Source: JAISST01 sp050434145 | Lineage (GTDB): Bacteria; Fusobacteriota; Fusobacteriia; Fusobacteriales; Fusobacteriaceae | Reading direction: 5' to 3' | Length of the DNA stretch: 64,000 nucleotides | NCBI RefSeq assembly: GCF_050434145.1 | Contig: NZ_JBNPVX010000002.1 | Span: 70,654-134,653, forward strand | In this document: positions 35,302-44,554 of the stretch, in pieces | Position numbering within the stretch: position 1 is the first letter of the stretch | How the letters are laid out: each line of letters starts with the position of its first letter | Program-made: the position numbers and the translations under genes | Notes under the pieces: generated by a model | Databases searched by the model: none | Told to the model about the DNA's origin: nothing | The model's input: only the letters and a program-made list of their open reading frames with translations

Positions 35302-37362
35302 ATGAGCAGCTATTATGACATTTATTCTCCAGTAGAAAATATTCAAATGCGATACTTTGATAATAAAAAAATTAATGCTCTAAAAAAACTTGGAATAAAC
35401 AGAATATATGATCTCGTATATTTTTTCCCTAGAACTTATGATGATAGGACAAACATCTTACAAATAAAAGATCTTAGAGGAGATGAATATGCTGTAATTC
35501 AAGGGACTATTACTTCTGTAATGGCTCCTCCAACTAGATCAGGGCTCAAGATGGTAAAGGCAAGTGTATCTGATGGAACAGGTATAATTGAAATAGTATG
35601 GTTTCAAATGCCTTACTTGAGAAAAAGTCTCAAAATAAATGAAGAATATGTTTTTATAGGTCAAATCAAAAGAGGTCATGTTTTTCAAATGACTAACCCT
35701 GAATTTAAGTTGGCAGATAGTCCACGAGACATGCAAAATGGTGAAATTTTACCTATATACAAAACAATAAAAGAATTACCTCAGAAAAATTTCAGGACAA
35801 TTGTAAATAGTATTTTAAATATGCATATTGATAAGTTTCTTGAAAATATTCCAGAAAGTATAGTGAAAAAATATAATATTTTAAATAGAAAAATAGCTCT
35901 TAAAGAAATCCATTTTCCAACTGATGCTAAAAAATTAGAAGAAGCTAAAAGGAGATTTGCTATTGAAGAATTATTAGTGCTTGAAATGGGAATATTACGA
36001 AATAGATTTTTAATTGATAATAAAAATATCAATAAATATACTTTAGAAGATAAAAAAGATCTTGTAAAAAAATATTTGGACTCTTTAAAATTTGAACTAA
36101 CCAAGTCTCAAAAAAAGGTTATTACTGATATATACAAAGAGCTCTCCACTGGTAAAATTGTTAATAGACTTCTACAAGGTGATGTCGGTAGTGGTAAAAC
36201 TGTTGTTTCGATGTTATTACTTCTTTATATGATAGAAAATTCTTATCAAGGGGTTTTGATGGCCCCTACAGAGATATTAGCTACACAACATTATAACTCT
36301 ATTAAAGATACTTTTGAAAATCTAGGAGTTTCTGTAGCTCTATTGACAGGAAGTTTCAAAGGAAAAGCAAAAGAAAAATTGATAGAAAACATTAAAGATG
36401 GAAAAATAAGTATCATCATAGGTACTCATGCACTAATAGAAGAAAATGTTGTGTTTAACAATCTAGGACTTATTGTAATCGATGAGCAGCACAGATTTGG
36501 AGTACTACAAAGGAAACAACTGCGTGATAAAGGTGTATTATCAAACCTCTTGGTCATGAGTGCCACTCCTATCCCACGTTCTCTCGCATTGAGTATTTAT
36601 GGTGACTTGGATATCTCTATTATTAATGAACTTCCACCTGGTAGAAAACCAATAAAGACAAAATGGATAAACAACAACATTGATAAACAAGTAATGAATA
36701 ACTTTATTTCTGGAAAATTGTCCCAAGGCAAGCAAGTATATTATGTAGCTCCTTTGATTGAAGAAAGTGATAAACTCATGGTCAAATCTGTAACTGAGTT
36801 ATATGATGAAGTTTCTAAACATTTTTCAAAATATAAAATTGGTATGCTTCATGGAAAAATGAAAAGTACTGATAAAGATGAAACAATGAAACAATTTAAA
36901 AATAAAGAATTAGATATACTAGTTTCTACCACTGTAATTGAAGTAGGAGTCGATGTCCCTAATGCAACTATAATAGTAATAGATAGTGCTGAGAGATTTG
37001 GTCTTTCTGCTCTTCATCAATTACGTGGTCGTGTGGGCAGAGGAAGCGATCAGTCTTATTGCTTTATGATTTCTTATACTGATAATGCAGTTTCAAAATC
37101 TAGATTAACAATTATGGAATCTACAAATGATGGTTTTCGGATAGCAGAAGAGGATTTGAAATTGAGAAAAGCTGGAGAAATTTTTGGGACTAAGCAAAGT
37201 GGGATAAGTGATCTCAAATTTGTAGATATTATTCATGATGTTCAAACTATAAAACTTGTAAAAGATACCTGTGAAGAATATTTGAAAGAGAATCTTGGAG
37301 TTATTAATAACAAATTCTTGGAAATTGATATAGAAGAAAAATTTAGAGATAATAATACTTAA
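35302..37362 (+). CDS. recG: ATP-dependent DNA helicase RecG
   Basis: 686 residues. An N-terminal wedge/OB domain (about 60-160) is followed by helicase motifs: Walker A LLQGDVGSGKTVV (about 295), MAPTEILATQHY, DEQHRF (about 400), VMSATPIPRSLAL, and VIEVGVDVPNATIIVI and HQLRGRVGRG in domain two. The C-terminal DGFRIAEEDLKLRKAGEIFGTKQSG is specific to RecG. It remodels stalled forks and Holliday junctions. I chose ATG 35302, six bases after GGGAGGT, over ATG 35287, which overlaps that site. Confidence 0.97.
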   Translation: MSSYYDIYSPVENIQMRYFDNKKINALKKLGINRIYDLVYFFPRTYDDRTNILQIKDLRGDEYAVIQGTITSVMAPPTRSGLKMVKASVSDGTGIIEIVWFQMPYLRKSLKINEEYVFIGQIKRGHVFQMTNPEFKLADSPRDMQNGEILPIYKTIKELPQKNFRTIVNSILNMHIDKFLENIPESIVKKYNILNRKIALKEIHFPTDAKKLEEAKRRFAIEELLVLEMGILRNRFLIDNKNINKYTLEDKKDLVKKYLDSLKFELTKSQKKVITDIYKELSTGKIVNRLLQGDVGSGKTVVSMLLLLYMIENSYQGVLMAPTEILATQHYNSIKDTFENLGVSVALLTGSFKGKAKEKLIENIKDGKISIIIGTHALIEENVVFNNLGLIVIDEQHRFGVLQRKQLRDKGVLSNLLVMSATPIPRSLALSIYGDLDISIINELPPGRKPIKTKWINNNIDKQVMNNFISGKLSQGKQVYYVAPLIEESDKLMVKSVTELYDEVSKHFSKYKIGMLHGKMKSTDKDETMKQFKNKELDILVSTTVIEVGVDVPNATIIVIDSAERFGLSALHQLRGRVGRGSDQSYCFMISYTDNAVSKSRLTIMESTNDGFRIAEEDLKLRKAGEIFGTKQSGISDLKFVDIIHDVQTIKLVKDTCEEYLKENLGVINNKFLEIDIEEKFRDNNT

Positions 37363-37374
37363 TTTCTAATATTT

Positions 37375-37408
37375 AAAAAGGAATCATTTATTCAATGATC
37401 CCTTTTTT
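37375..37408. terminator. Bidirectional terminator between recG and the carbamate kinase gene
   Basis: An A/T-flanked stem (AAAAGG-ATCATT / AATGATC-CCTTTT) ends in six T on the plus strand and in AAAAAGG-derived T on the minus strand. It separates convergent genes. Confidence 0.75.
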
Positions 37409-37410
37409 CA

Positions 37411-38355
37411 CTATTTAACTATTCTTGTACCTGTTTTTCCTAATATCCCATCTTTAGCTTTTTCAAGTAAAGTAATCAGGGAATATCTTCCTTCTTTTGA
37501 TTGGGCAAATTCAACAGCTGCCTCAACTTTTGGCAACATAGACCCTGGTGCAAAATGGCCTTCTTTTATATATTTCTTTGCTTCATCAACAGTTACTTGT
37601 GCAAGCCATTTTTCATCTGATTTACCAAAGTTAATAGCTATTTTTTCTACAGCAGTGAGTATTATTAAGCAATCTGCATCTAATTTCTGAGCCAGTAATG
37701 AACTTACAAAATCTTTGTCTATTACAGCACTAGCACCTTTCAAATGATTATCTTGTAGGGTTACAGGTATTCCACCTCCACCACAAGCTATTACCACTTG
37801 CCCTGAATTGACCAATGTCTTTATTGCACCAATTTCTATAATCTCCACTGGCTTCGGAGAAGCAACTACTCTTCTATATCCTCGGCCAGCATCTTCCTTT
37901 ACTATATAACCATATTTTTCTGCTGATAACTCCCCTTCTTCTTTAGTCATGAAATGACCAATTGGTTTTGAAGGATTTTGAAATGCTGGATCATCTATAT
38001 CCACCCTTACTTGAGTAACCATGGTAGCTACTGGAATATTTTTTATTCCTCTATTATATAATTCCTCTCTTATTGCATTCTGTAAATCATAACCTATATA
38101 AGCTTGACTCATGGCCACACAAACAGAGAGTGGTGTATTAGGTTGCTTTGGATTCTCTCTAGTAAGAGCTGCCATTGCATTATTTATCATTCCAACTTGT
38201 GGACCATTCCCATGTGATACTACTACTTCACAACCTTCTTCTATTAAATCAACAATTGCTTGTGATGTGCTTTTTACTGCTATCATTTGCTCTGGTAATG
38301 TATTTCCTAACGCATTTCCTCCTAAAGCTATTACTACTCTTTTCTTTTTATTCAT
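37411..38355 (-). CDS. arcC: Carbamate kinase
   Basis: 314 residues of the amino acid kinase fold. The VVIALGGNALG N-terminus, SHGNGPQVGMINN (about 51), VIACGGGGIPV (about 206) and DKDFVSSLLAQKLDADCLIILTAV are diagnostic. It makes ATP from carbamoyl phosphate, releasing ammonia and CO2. I chose ATG 38355, five bases after GGAGG, over the GTG at 38367. It is the last gene of a ygeX-ygeY-ygeW operon, so it probably corresponds to YqeA, using carbamoyl phosphate made by YgeW. Confidence 0.95.
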   Translation of the reverse strand: MNKKKRVVIALGGNALGNTLPEQMIAVKSTSQAIVDLIEEGCEVVVSHGNGPQVGMINNAMAALTRENPKQPNTPLSVCVAMSQAYIGYDLQNAIREELYNRGIKNIPVATMVTQVRVDIDDPAFQNPSKPIGHFMTKEEGELSAEKYGYIVKEDAGRGYRRVVASPKPVEIIEIGAIKTLVNSGQVVIACGGGGIPVTLQDNHLKGASAVIDKDFVSSLLAQKLDADCLIILTAVEKIAINFGKSDEKWLAQVTVDEAKKYIKEGHFAPGSMLPKVEAAVEFAQSKEGRYSLITLLEKAKDGILGKTGTRIVK

Positions 38356-38366
38356 ATATTCCTCCA

Positions 38367-39560
38367 CTATTTAGTCCAACGTGGTTTATTATTATCTACT
38401 AAATCAGATAACATCTTTTGTGGATTTTTCACTTTCGCTAAGAATATCATAGCTGCTATAATATAAGGTTTATAGCTAGCTTCTTTATATAAAGGAACTC
38501 TATATCTGTCAAATACTGTAGCCTCTACTTCTCCTTCTGTACATGATACTCCACTGATGTCTGCAGGTAAGCAATGCATATACAAAGCTTTCCCATCTTT
38601 TGTTTTTTTCATTAATTCCTCTGTACATTCCCAATCTTTATGTTTTGCATTTTGAGATAATAATTCTTTTTCCAATGTATTTATTCCATCAAAATCTCCT
38701 TTTCCATATAGATCAGTTCTTTTTTCCATAGCAGCAAATGGTGCCCAACTTTTTGGATATACTATATCTGCATCTTTGAATGCATCTTCCATGCTATTAG
38801 TTACTCTAAATGTCCCACCAGAATCTTTTGCATTTTGGTGAGCTATTTTTTCTACTTCTGGCATCACTTCATATCCTTCTGGATGTGCCAACACTACTTC
38901 CATACCAAAACGTGTCATAAGACCTATTATTCCCTGAGGCACACTCAATGGTTTCCCATATGATGGAGAATATGCCCATGTCATTGCTATTTTCTTTCCT
39001 TTCAAATTTTCTATTCCACCAAATTCATGCACTAAATGAAGTGCATCCGCCATTGCTTGTGTAGGGTGATCTATATCACATTGTAAATTTACCAATGTAG
39101 GTTTTTGTTCCAATACTCCTTCTTTATTTCCTTCTGTCACTGCGTCTACTACATCATGCATATACTTGTTACCTTTTCCAATGTACATATCATCTCTGAT
39201 TCCTATTACATCTGCCATGAAAGATACCATATTTGCAGTCTCTCTTACTGTTTCACCATGAGCTATTTGACTCTTTCCTTCATCTAAATCTTGCACTTCT
39301 AGTCCTAATAAATTACATGCAGATGCAAATGAAAATCTTGTACGAGTGGAGTTATCTCTGAATATAGAAATTCCTAGTCCCGAATCAAATATTTTAGATG
39401 ATATATTATTTTCTCTTAGATTACGTAATGCATCTGCTACTGTAAATACAGCATCCAATTCGTCTCTTGATTTTTCCCAAGTAAGAAAGAAATCTCCATT
39501 ATACATATTTTTATAATCCAATTTGCTTAAATCTTCTATTAATAATTTTATATCTTTCAT
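38367..39560 (-). CDS. ygeW: Knotted carbamoyltransferase YgeW
   Basis: 397 residues of the aspartate/ornithine carbamoyltransferase fold. The carbamoyl phosphate loop is FRDNSTRTRFSFASA (about 65-79), IDHPTQAMADALHL supplies the second motif, and YMHCLPADISGVSCTEGEVE the C-terminal one. Length, the long insert (KTLVN... PSYGKPLSVPQG) and neighbours match YgeW rather than a true OTC. In gut bacteria it acts on ureido compounds, giving carbamoyl phosphate. AAGGAGAG precedes ATG 39560; arcC follows directly. Confidence 0.9.
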   Translation of the reverse strand: MKDIKLLIEDLSKLDYKNMYNGDFFLTWEKSRDELDAVFTVADALRNLRENNISSKIFDSGLGISIFRDNSTRTRFSFASACNLLGLEVQDLDEGKSQIAHGETVRETANMVSFMADVIGIRDDMYIGKGNKYMHDVVDAVTEGNKEGVLEQKPTLVNLQCDIDHPTQAMADALHLVHEFGGIENLKGKKIAMTWAYSPSYGKPLSVPQGIIGLMTRFGMEVVLAHPEGYEVMPEVEKIAHQNAKDSGGTFRVTNSMEDAFKDADIVYPKSWAPFAAMEKRTDLYGKGDFDGINTLEKELLSQNAKHKDWECTEELMKKTKDGKALYMHCLPADISGVSCTEGEVEATVFDRYRVPLYKEASYKPYIIAAMIFLAKVKNPQKMLSDLVDNNKPRWTK

Positions 39561-39630
39561 AATTATCTCTCCTTATAATTTTTAATTTTCTAATATGTTG
39601 CCAAACTGTTTTTTCACATATAAATTTATT

Positions 39631-40896
39631 TTATTCTGCTTTTGTATATATAGTTGGTAGTGCAGCATACACTGCAGCACATTTTACCAAATCTTCTTTC
39701 CAAGTCCTTTCATTAGGAGCATGAGCTTGAGCTTCTTTACCAGGACCAAATCCTATGCAAGGTATTCCATTACGTCCCATTATGGATACTCCATTAGTTG
39801 AGAATGTCCATTTGTCAATTCTTGGTTCTCCATACAACTCTTTGAAAGTCTCACCAAGTGCTTTAGTCACCTTGTGATCTTCTGGTATTACCCATGTAGG
39901 AAAATAGCATTCTATTGGATAAACCAATCCTTTGTAAGAAGGTCTTTCATAATTATACATTGATACTTTAGCTCCATATTTTTTTACATTAGGTAAATTT
40001 CTTATTTCATCAAGACAGCTTTCCCATGTTTCTCCTGCAGTCATACGACGATCTAAAGATACAGAACAACTATCTGCTACAGCACATCGACTTGGTGAGG
40101 TGAAAAATATTTCTGATGTAGTTACTGTACCTCTTCCCAAAAATCTTGCTTCTTTCCACTCTTTATTATATTTTTCATCTAACATCTTTACTAAACCTTT
40201 TATTTCACTGTTATCAGATGCATCATTTGCATTTAGTGCTCTGATATCTTGTAGAATATCTGCCATTTTGTATATTGCGTTATCTCCTCTTTCTGGTGCA
40301 GAGCCGTGACAAGACACTCCCTGTACATCTACTCGTATTTCCATTCTTCCTCTTTGTCCTCTGTATATTCCACCATCAGTAGGTTCTGTCGATACCACAA
40401 ATTCTGGTCTTATTTTATTTTCTTTTATTATATATTCCCAACAAAGTCCATCACAATCTTCTTCTTGAACAGTTCCTGCTACTAATACTGTATATTTATC
40501 ATTTAGGAGACCTAAGTCTTTCATAATTTTTGCTCCATATACAGCAGAAACTATTCCACCTAATTGGTCAGAAGTTCCACGTCCACCTATTTCTGTATCA
40601 GATTCGAATCCTTCATATGGATCAAATTCCCAATTGTCTCTGTTCCCGATTCCAACTGTGTCTATATGAGCATCAAAAGCAATCAAAGTTTTTCCACTTC
40701 CCATATAACCTAGAATATTTCCCATAGGGTCAATATCTACTTTGTCAAATCCTACAGCTTTCATTTCTTCTGATATTCTATTGATGTGACCTTCTTCTCC
40801 GCAACTTTCACCAGGTATTCTTACCAAATCACGCAAAAACTTAGTCATTGATTTTTCATAATTTTTTGCTGATTCTTTAATTTTTTGGAAATCCAT
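39631..40896 (-). CDS. ygeY: M20-family metallohydrolase YgeY
   Basis: 421 residues of the M20 zinc peptidase/deacylase family. Metal-binding motifs are FDAHIDTVGIGN (about 74), GTSDQLGGIVSAVYGAK (about 112) and TVQEEDCDGLCWE (about 148), with a dimerisation domain between and GFGPGKEAQAHAPNE near the end. YgeY proteins hydrolyse an amide or ureido bond in the pathway that leads to 2,3-diaminopropionate. AAGGAGG precedes ATG 40896. It is separated from ygeX by MITE copy E. Confidence 0.9.
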   Translation of the reverse strand: MDFQKIKESAKNYEKSMTKFLRDLVRIPGESCGEEGHINRISEEMKAVGFDKVDIDPMGNILGYMGSGKTLIAFDAHIDTVGIGNRDNWEFDPYEGFESDTEIGGRGTSDQLGGIVSAVYGAKIMKDLGLLNDKYTVLVAGTVQEEDCDGLCWEYIIKENKIRPEFVVSTEPTDGGIYRGQRGRMEIRVDVQGVSCHGSAPERGDNAIYKMADILQDIRALNANDASDNSEIKGLVKMLDEKYNKEWKEARFLGRGTVTTSEIFFTSPSRCAVADSCSVSLDRRMTAGETWESCLDEIRNLPNVKKYGAKVSMYNYERPSYKGLVYPIECYFPTWVIPEDHKVTKALGETFKELYGEPRIDKWTFSTNGVSIMGRNGIPCIGFGPGKEAQAHAPNERTWKEDLVKCAAVYAALPTIYTKAE

Positions 40897-40921
40897 ACTT
40901 CCTCCTTAGATATAATAAATT

Positions 40922-41134
40922 TAAACTGCTGCAAAATTATTTTTAATAATGCAAATCTATGTCTTTATCCACTTTTCAACTCTTTTTCCTCTATCCTCGC
41001 TTCGCTCGACGATTTTAGTGGCAGTAGTGTCTGCGACGCTTTTTGGAGCTTACCATTCCAAACCCCAAAAGATTTTGTATTTCAGTAAAGACTTAAAAAA
41101 ATAATAAAGAATATTCACATTTCACAACTGCCTG
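40922..41134 (-). mobile_element. MITE-like element copy E, 213 bp
   Basis: The element runs from TAAACTGCTGCAAAATTA to TTTCACAACTGCCTG between a perfect 11-bp direct repeat, TATAATAAATT (40911-40921 and 41135-41145). Interior blocks CGCTTCGCTCG, GTCTGCGACGCTTTTTGG, AACCCCAAAAGAT and AATAATAAAGAAT match copies B and D. It lies between ygeX and ygeY, within the operon. Confidence 0.9.
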
Positions 41135-41163
41135 TATAATAAATTTTAAAAAAATTAATGTTT

Positions 41164-42369
41164 TTATTTGTTTTTTCCATCCCATACTATTGATTTATAA
41201 CGTTCTGGATCTGTGTCCCCTTCAGTGGAAAATAATAGAACTTTGGAATTTTCATCTAAAGCTAAAGCACTTCTCAATTCTTTATACTCATCCATAGTCA
41301 TAATTGACGCTAATAATCCCAATGTAACTGCTCCTGATTCACCTGATACTATTGGAGAGTCCCCTTTCAATGGGGCAGCCAACATTCTCATTCCTTTGAC
41401 AGCTACCCAATCAGGACAAGACACAAATGTATCTGTATTATTTTTTAATATATCCCATGAAATTGTATTTGGCTCCCCACAAGCAAGTCCTGCCATAATA
41501 GTTTGCATATCACCATCTACTATTTTCATTTCACCATCTTTAGCAAGAGCACCTTTATATAAACAATCTGCCACATCAGCTTCTACTACTATTACTTTTG
41601 GTGGATTTTCTTTATATATATTAGAAAAGTATCCTTGTACTCCTCCTGCCAGAGAACCAACACCAGCTTGAATAAATATATGTGTAGGTCTATCGCAATG
41701 ATAATCTCTCAATTGTTCATCTGCTTCCATAGCCATTGTTCCGTACCCTTCCATTATCCAAGTAGGGATTTCCTCATAGCCTGCCCACGCTGTATCTTGT
41801 ACTACTACACCATTTTTAGTTTTTGATGCAGCTGCAGCTGCCATTCTTACGCATTCATCATAATTTACTTCTTCTATAGTTGCTGTTGCATTTTCTTTTT
41901 TTATATTGTCAAGTCTTGTGATTGTTGTTCCCTTTGGCATAAATACCACTGCTTTCTGATTAAGTTTGTTGGCAGCCCAAGCTACTCCTCGTCCATGATT
42001 CCCATCTGTAGCTGTGAAAAATGTAGCTTGTCCAAACTCTTTTCTCAACTCATCAGATATTAATACGCTATATGGTAATTGCGATACATCTTTATTGGTT
42101 TCTTTTGCAATATATCTAGCCATTGCATATGAACCACCTAGAACTTTGAAAGCATTAAGACCAAATCGATAAGATTCATCTTTTACAAATATGTTTCCTA
42201 AATCAAGATATTTTGCCAGCTGTTCGAGACTTACTAAAGGTGTTTTGGAATATTGTGGAAAACTCTCATGAAAATTTCTGGCTTTTCTTACTTCTTCTAA
42301 TGACATTGTCTTCAAGTATTTATCATCAGTTTTTGGCATTTGATTTTTTACCCATAAAATTTTTTCCAT
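41164..42369 (-). CDS. ygeX: Diaminopropionate ammonia-lyase
   Basis: 401 residues of the fold-type II PLP family. The PLP lysine segment is YRFGLNAFKVLGGSYAMAR (about 66-84), with ATDGNHGRGVAWAANKL and QAGVGSLAGGVQGYF supplying cofactor contacts. It splits 2,3-diaminopropionate into pyruvate and two ammonia. First gene of ygeX-ygeY-ygeW-arcC. GGAGG precedes ATG 42369. An upstream tandem 20-bp repeat may be a control site. Confidence 0.95.
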   Translation of the reverse strand: MEKILWVKNQMPKTDDKYLKTMSLEEVRKARNFHESFPQYSKTPLVSLEQLAKYLDLGNIFVKDESYRFGLNAFKVLGGSYAMARYIAKETNKDVSQLPYSVLISDELRKEFGQATFFTATDGNHGRGVAWAANKLNQKAVVFMPKGTTITRLDNIKKENATATIEEVNYDECVRMAAAAASKTKNGVVVQDTAWAGYEEIPTWIMEGYGTMAMEADEQLRDYHCDRPTHIFIQAGVGSLAGGVQGYFSNIYKENPPKVIVVEADVADCLYKGALAKDGEMKIVDGDMQTIMAGLACGEPNTISWDILKNNTDTFVSCPDWVAVKGMRMLAAPLKGDSPIVSGESGAVTLGLLASIMTMDEYKELRSALALDENSKVLLFSTEGDTDPERYKSIVWDGKNK

Positions 42370-42497
42370 TTTTCCTCCATTTATTAAGAAATATACAAAT
42401 TATTATGTAATTGTAAATAACATTGCTAAATTTAGAATAACTTTCTTTCTCTATAATACTATATAACACATAAAAATATAAATATCAATAGTTTTAT

Positions 42498-42537
42498 AAA
42501 AATATTTTTGTTATTGAAAAAATATTTTTGTTATTGA
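42498..42537. repeat. Perfect tandem duplication of a 20-bp unit upstream of ygeX
   Basis: AAAAATATTTTTGTTATTGA occurs twice in direct succession, about 130 bases before the ygeX start. It could be a regulator-binding site or a replication slip in AT-rich DNA. Confidence 0.9.
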
Positions 42538-42578
42538 TGTTTTTTGATTCATTTCTCTAATAAATAATTTTATAAAAT

Positions 42579-42613
42579 AAAAAAAGTCACAAGTAAATTA
42601 TTCACTTGTAACT
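42579..42613 (-). terminator. Terminator of the catabolic operon ending with the HMG-CoA-lyase-like gene
   Basis: The stem GTTACAAGTGAA / TTACTTGTGAC (one mismatch near the base) is followed on the minus strand by seven T, about 40 bases past the stop at 42655. Confidence 0.85.
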
Positions 42614-42654
42614 CTTTTTTATATGCAATAAAAATAATTGATGCCATACTTATC

Positions 42655-43608
42655 TTATTTCTTTAATGTTTCATTTTTTCCTTGACCTTTTGGCAATTCC
42701 TTTATTAAATCTTTTGATTTTCCTGCTTTCATAATATAACTATCTGTAGAGTGACCTACCATTTCTCTTACTTTTCTACCTATAGATATTACTTTGTCCA
42801 AATCTATTCCTGTCTTTACTTTCATCTCATCTAACATATGCAATAAATCTTCTGTTGGAACATTTCCTGCTGCTCCTGGAACAAAAGGACAACCTCCCAC
42901 TCCAGCAAATGAAGAATCAAATCTTGTAAACCCTGCTTGCATCCCTGCTAAAATATTAGCTATACCTAAACCTCTAGTATTATGGAAATGCAACCACCAA
43001 GTAACTTCTGGAAATTCTTTTTTCATTTCCACACACATATTATAAACTTGGGATGGAATAGCCATTCCAGACGCATCTGAGAGAGATAATTCATTTATTC
43101 CACATTTCAAATATGCTTTTACTATTGATTTAACATCATCTATAGGAATTTCACTTTCCCAAGGAGAACCAAAGGGCATAGATATTGACCCTGATATTTC
43201 TATATTACTTGCTCTAGCAGCATCAACACAAGCTTGAAAACCTGCTACAGTTTCTTCTGGTAATGCATTTAAGTTTGATAAATTATGTGCACGACTTGCA
43301 GAAACATTCAACTTTACTTTTTTACACCCACAAGCAACAGCTCTATCTACCCCTTTTACATTGGCAATAAGAGCTCTATATTCCACATCATCTTTTAATT
43401 TAATTCCTTTCATTACTTCATCAGTCGTTGCCATTTGCGGAACTGCCTTAGGACTCATGAATGAACCAACTTCAATTACTTTGAATCCTGCATCTGACAA
43501 ATCATTAATTAGTTCTATTTTTTGATCAGCAGTTAAAAGAGTGCTTTCATTCTGCAACCCATCTCTAGGACCAACTTCACATATTACAACTTCTTTTACA
43601 AATTCCAT
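42655..43608 (-). CDS. HMG-CoA lyase-family enzyme
   Basis: 317 residues of the DRE-TIM metallolyase family. CEVGPRDGLQNE (about 10-21) supplies the metal-site Asp and Arg, HFHNTRGLGIANILAG the metal-binding His pair, and GVGGCPFVPGAAGNVPTEDLLHML the catalytic-Cys loop and C-terminal signature. Family members cleave 3-hydroxy-3-methylglutaryl-CoA or similar CoA esters into acetyl-CoA and a keto acid. As the last gene of a transporter/AroE/TPP-enzyme operon it probably cleaves a pathway-specific CoA ester; leucine genes are absent. GAGGTG precedes ATG 43608. Confidence 0.85.
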   Translation of the reverse strand: MEFVKEVVICEVGPRDGLQNESTLLTADQKIELINDLSDAGFKVIEVGSFMSPKAVPQMATTDEVMKGIKLKDDVEYRALIANVKGVDRAVACGCKKVKLNVSASRAHNLSNLNALPEETVAGFQACVDAARASNIEISGSISMPFGSPWESEIPIDDVKSIVKAYLKCGINELSLSDASGMAIPSQVYNMCVEMKKEFPEVTWWLHFHNTRGLGIANILAGMQAGFTRFDSSFAGVGGCPFVPGAAGNVPTEDLLHMLDEMKVKTGIDLDKVISIGRKVREMVGHSTDSYIMKAGKSKDLIKELPKGQGKNETLKK

Positions 43609-43612
43609 AAAT

Positions 43613-44449
43613 TTATTTCACCTCTATTTTTCTCCCAGTTACAAATTTTTCACAATATGCTTTTGCAGTTTCCAAGCAACGTTGTGCATGACCTTTCATT
43701 CCGTATTTTTCTACCATTGCTGAATTTGGTAACTCTATTGAATAAGGAATTAGCGGCATAAAGTTTAATATAGCTGCTACATCTATTCCACCAGCACCTA
43801 GATAATCTCTTCCTTCTCTCATTATTCTTGTCAATTCTTCATGCTCAGTCGGTATTTCCCCAGTTGCATCACAAATTTGAGAATAATTAAAATATTTATC
43901 AGGTATTTTTAATAAATCACTGTAATTATCTCTAGCTCTTTGAATGTGGTGTGTATCTATCATTAGTCCAGCATTAGTTCTATCTACAGCTTCTAAAACT
44001 TCCATAGCCTCAGCTAACTTTTTTACTCCTGCTATTGGTACACATTCAAGATCTACTGTAAGATTATATTGTTTTGCCAAATCACATATTTCTCCAAATT
44101 TTTCTATATAGTATTCTTTATTTGTAGTCCAAATACTACTTAATACATGTTTTGCTCCTAATTCTGCGCCTATCGCAAATCCTTTTTCATAGCTCTTCAC
44201 ATCTAAATTATCTATTACTCTTGCTAACTCTATATCCAATAATTTTAACCCTGTGTCTTTAAATATAGCTTTTACTTCATTTAGCATTTTAGGATCATTG
44301 TATAACTCATATCTATCTTCTCCAGGTAATCCCATATAGATTTGTCTTATACTCACATAATCATACCCACATTCTGCAGCTATTCTGGATAATTCTACAG
44401 GGGTTGTTTTTAATATTGTCAAATGTGCTAAAGAAAATTTAAAATCCAT
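43613..44449 (-). CDS. Xylose-isomerase-like TIM-barrel enzyme (sugar isomerase/epimerase family)
   Basis: 278 residues of the AP-endonuclease-2-like TIM-barrel family. Likely metal ligands are in DLECVPIAG (about 137), MIDTHHIQR (about 164), NYSQICDATG (about 190) and PYSIELPN (about 235). Members include sugar epimerases and 3-dehydroshikimate dehydratases. With AroE- and AroQ-like enzymes nearby, the latter reaction is a candidate, but I cannot prove it. The start is uncertain: no ribosome site directly precedes ATG 44449. A short overlapping reading frame with AAGG upstream ends just inside the gene and might couple translation. Confidence 0.75.
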   Translation of the reverse strand: MDFKFSLAHLTILKTTPVELSRIAAECGYDYVSIRQIYMGLPGEDRYELYNDPKMLNEVKAIFKDTGLKLLDIELARVIDNLDVKSYEKGFAIGAELGAKHVLSSIWTTNKEYYIEKFGEICDLAKQYNLTVDLECVPIAGVKKLAEAMEVLEAVDRTNAGLMIDTHHIQRARDNYSDLLKIPDKYFNYSQICDATGEIPTEHEELTRIMREGRDYLGAGGIDVAAILNFMPLIPYSIELPNSAMVEKYGMKGHAQRCLETAKAYCEKFVTGRKIEVK

Positions 44450-44554
44450 AGTATTTCGATAAACATAGAACCTTCTATATTTATCTAATTCCCTCCTCTT
44501 TTTTATAGTTTTTAATTAATATTTATTATAAATTCAATTTATTCCATTACCCTT

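Noticed and set aside
38367..39560. Annotation as ornithine carbamoyltransferase
   Set aside because: Length, inserts and the ygeX/ygeY/arcC neighbours fit YgeW; arginine deiminase genes are absent.
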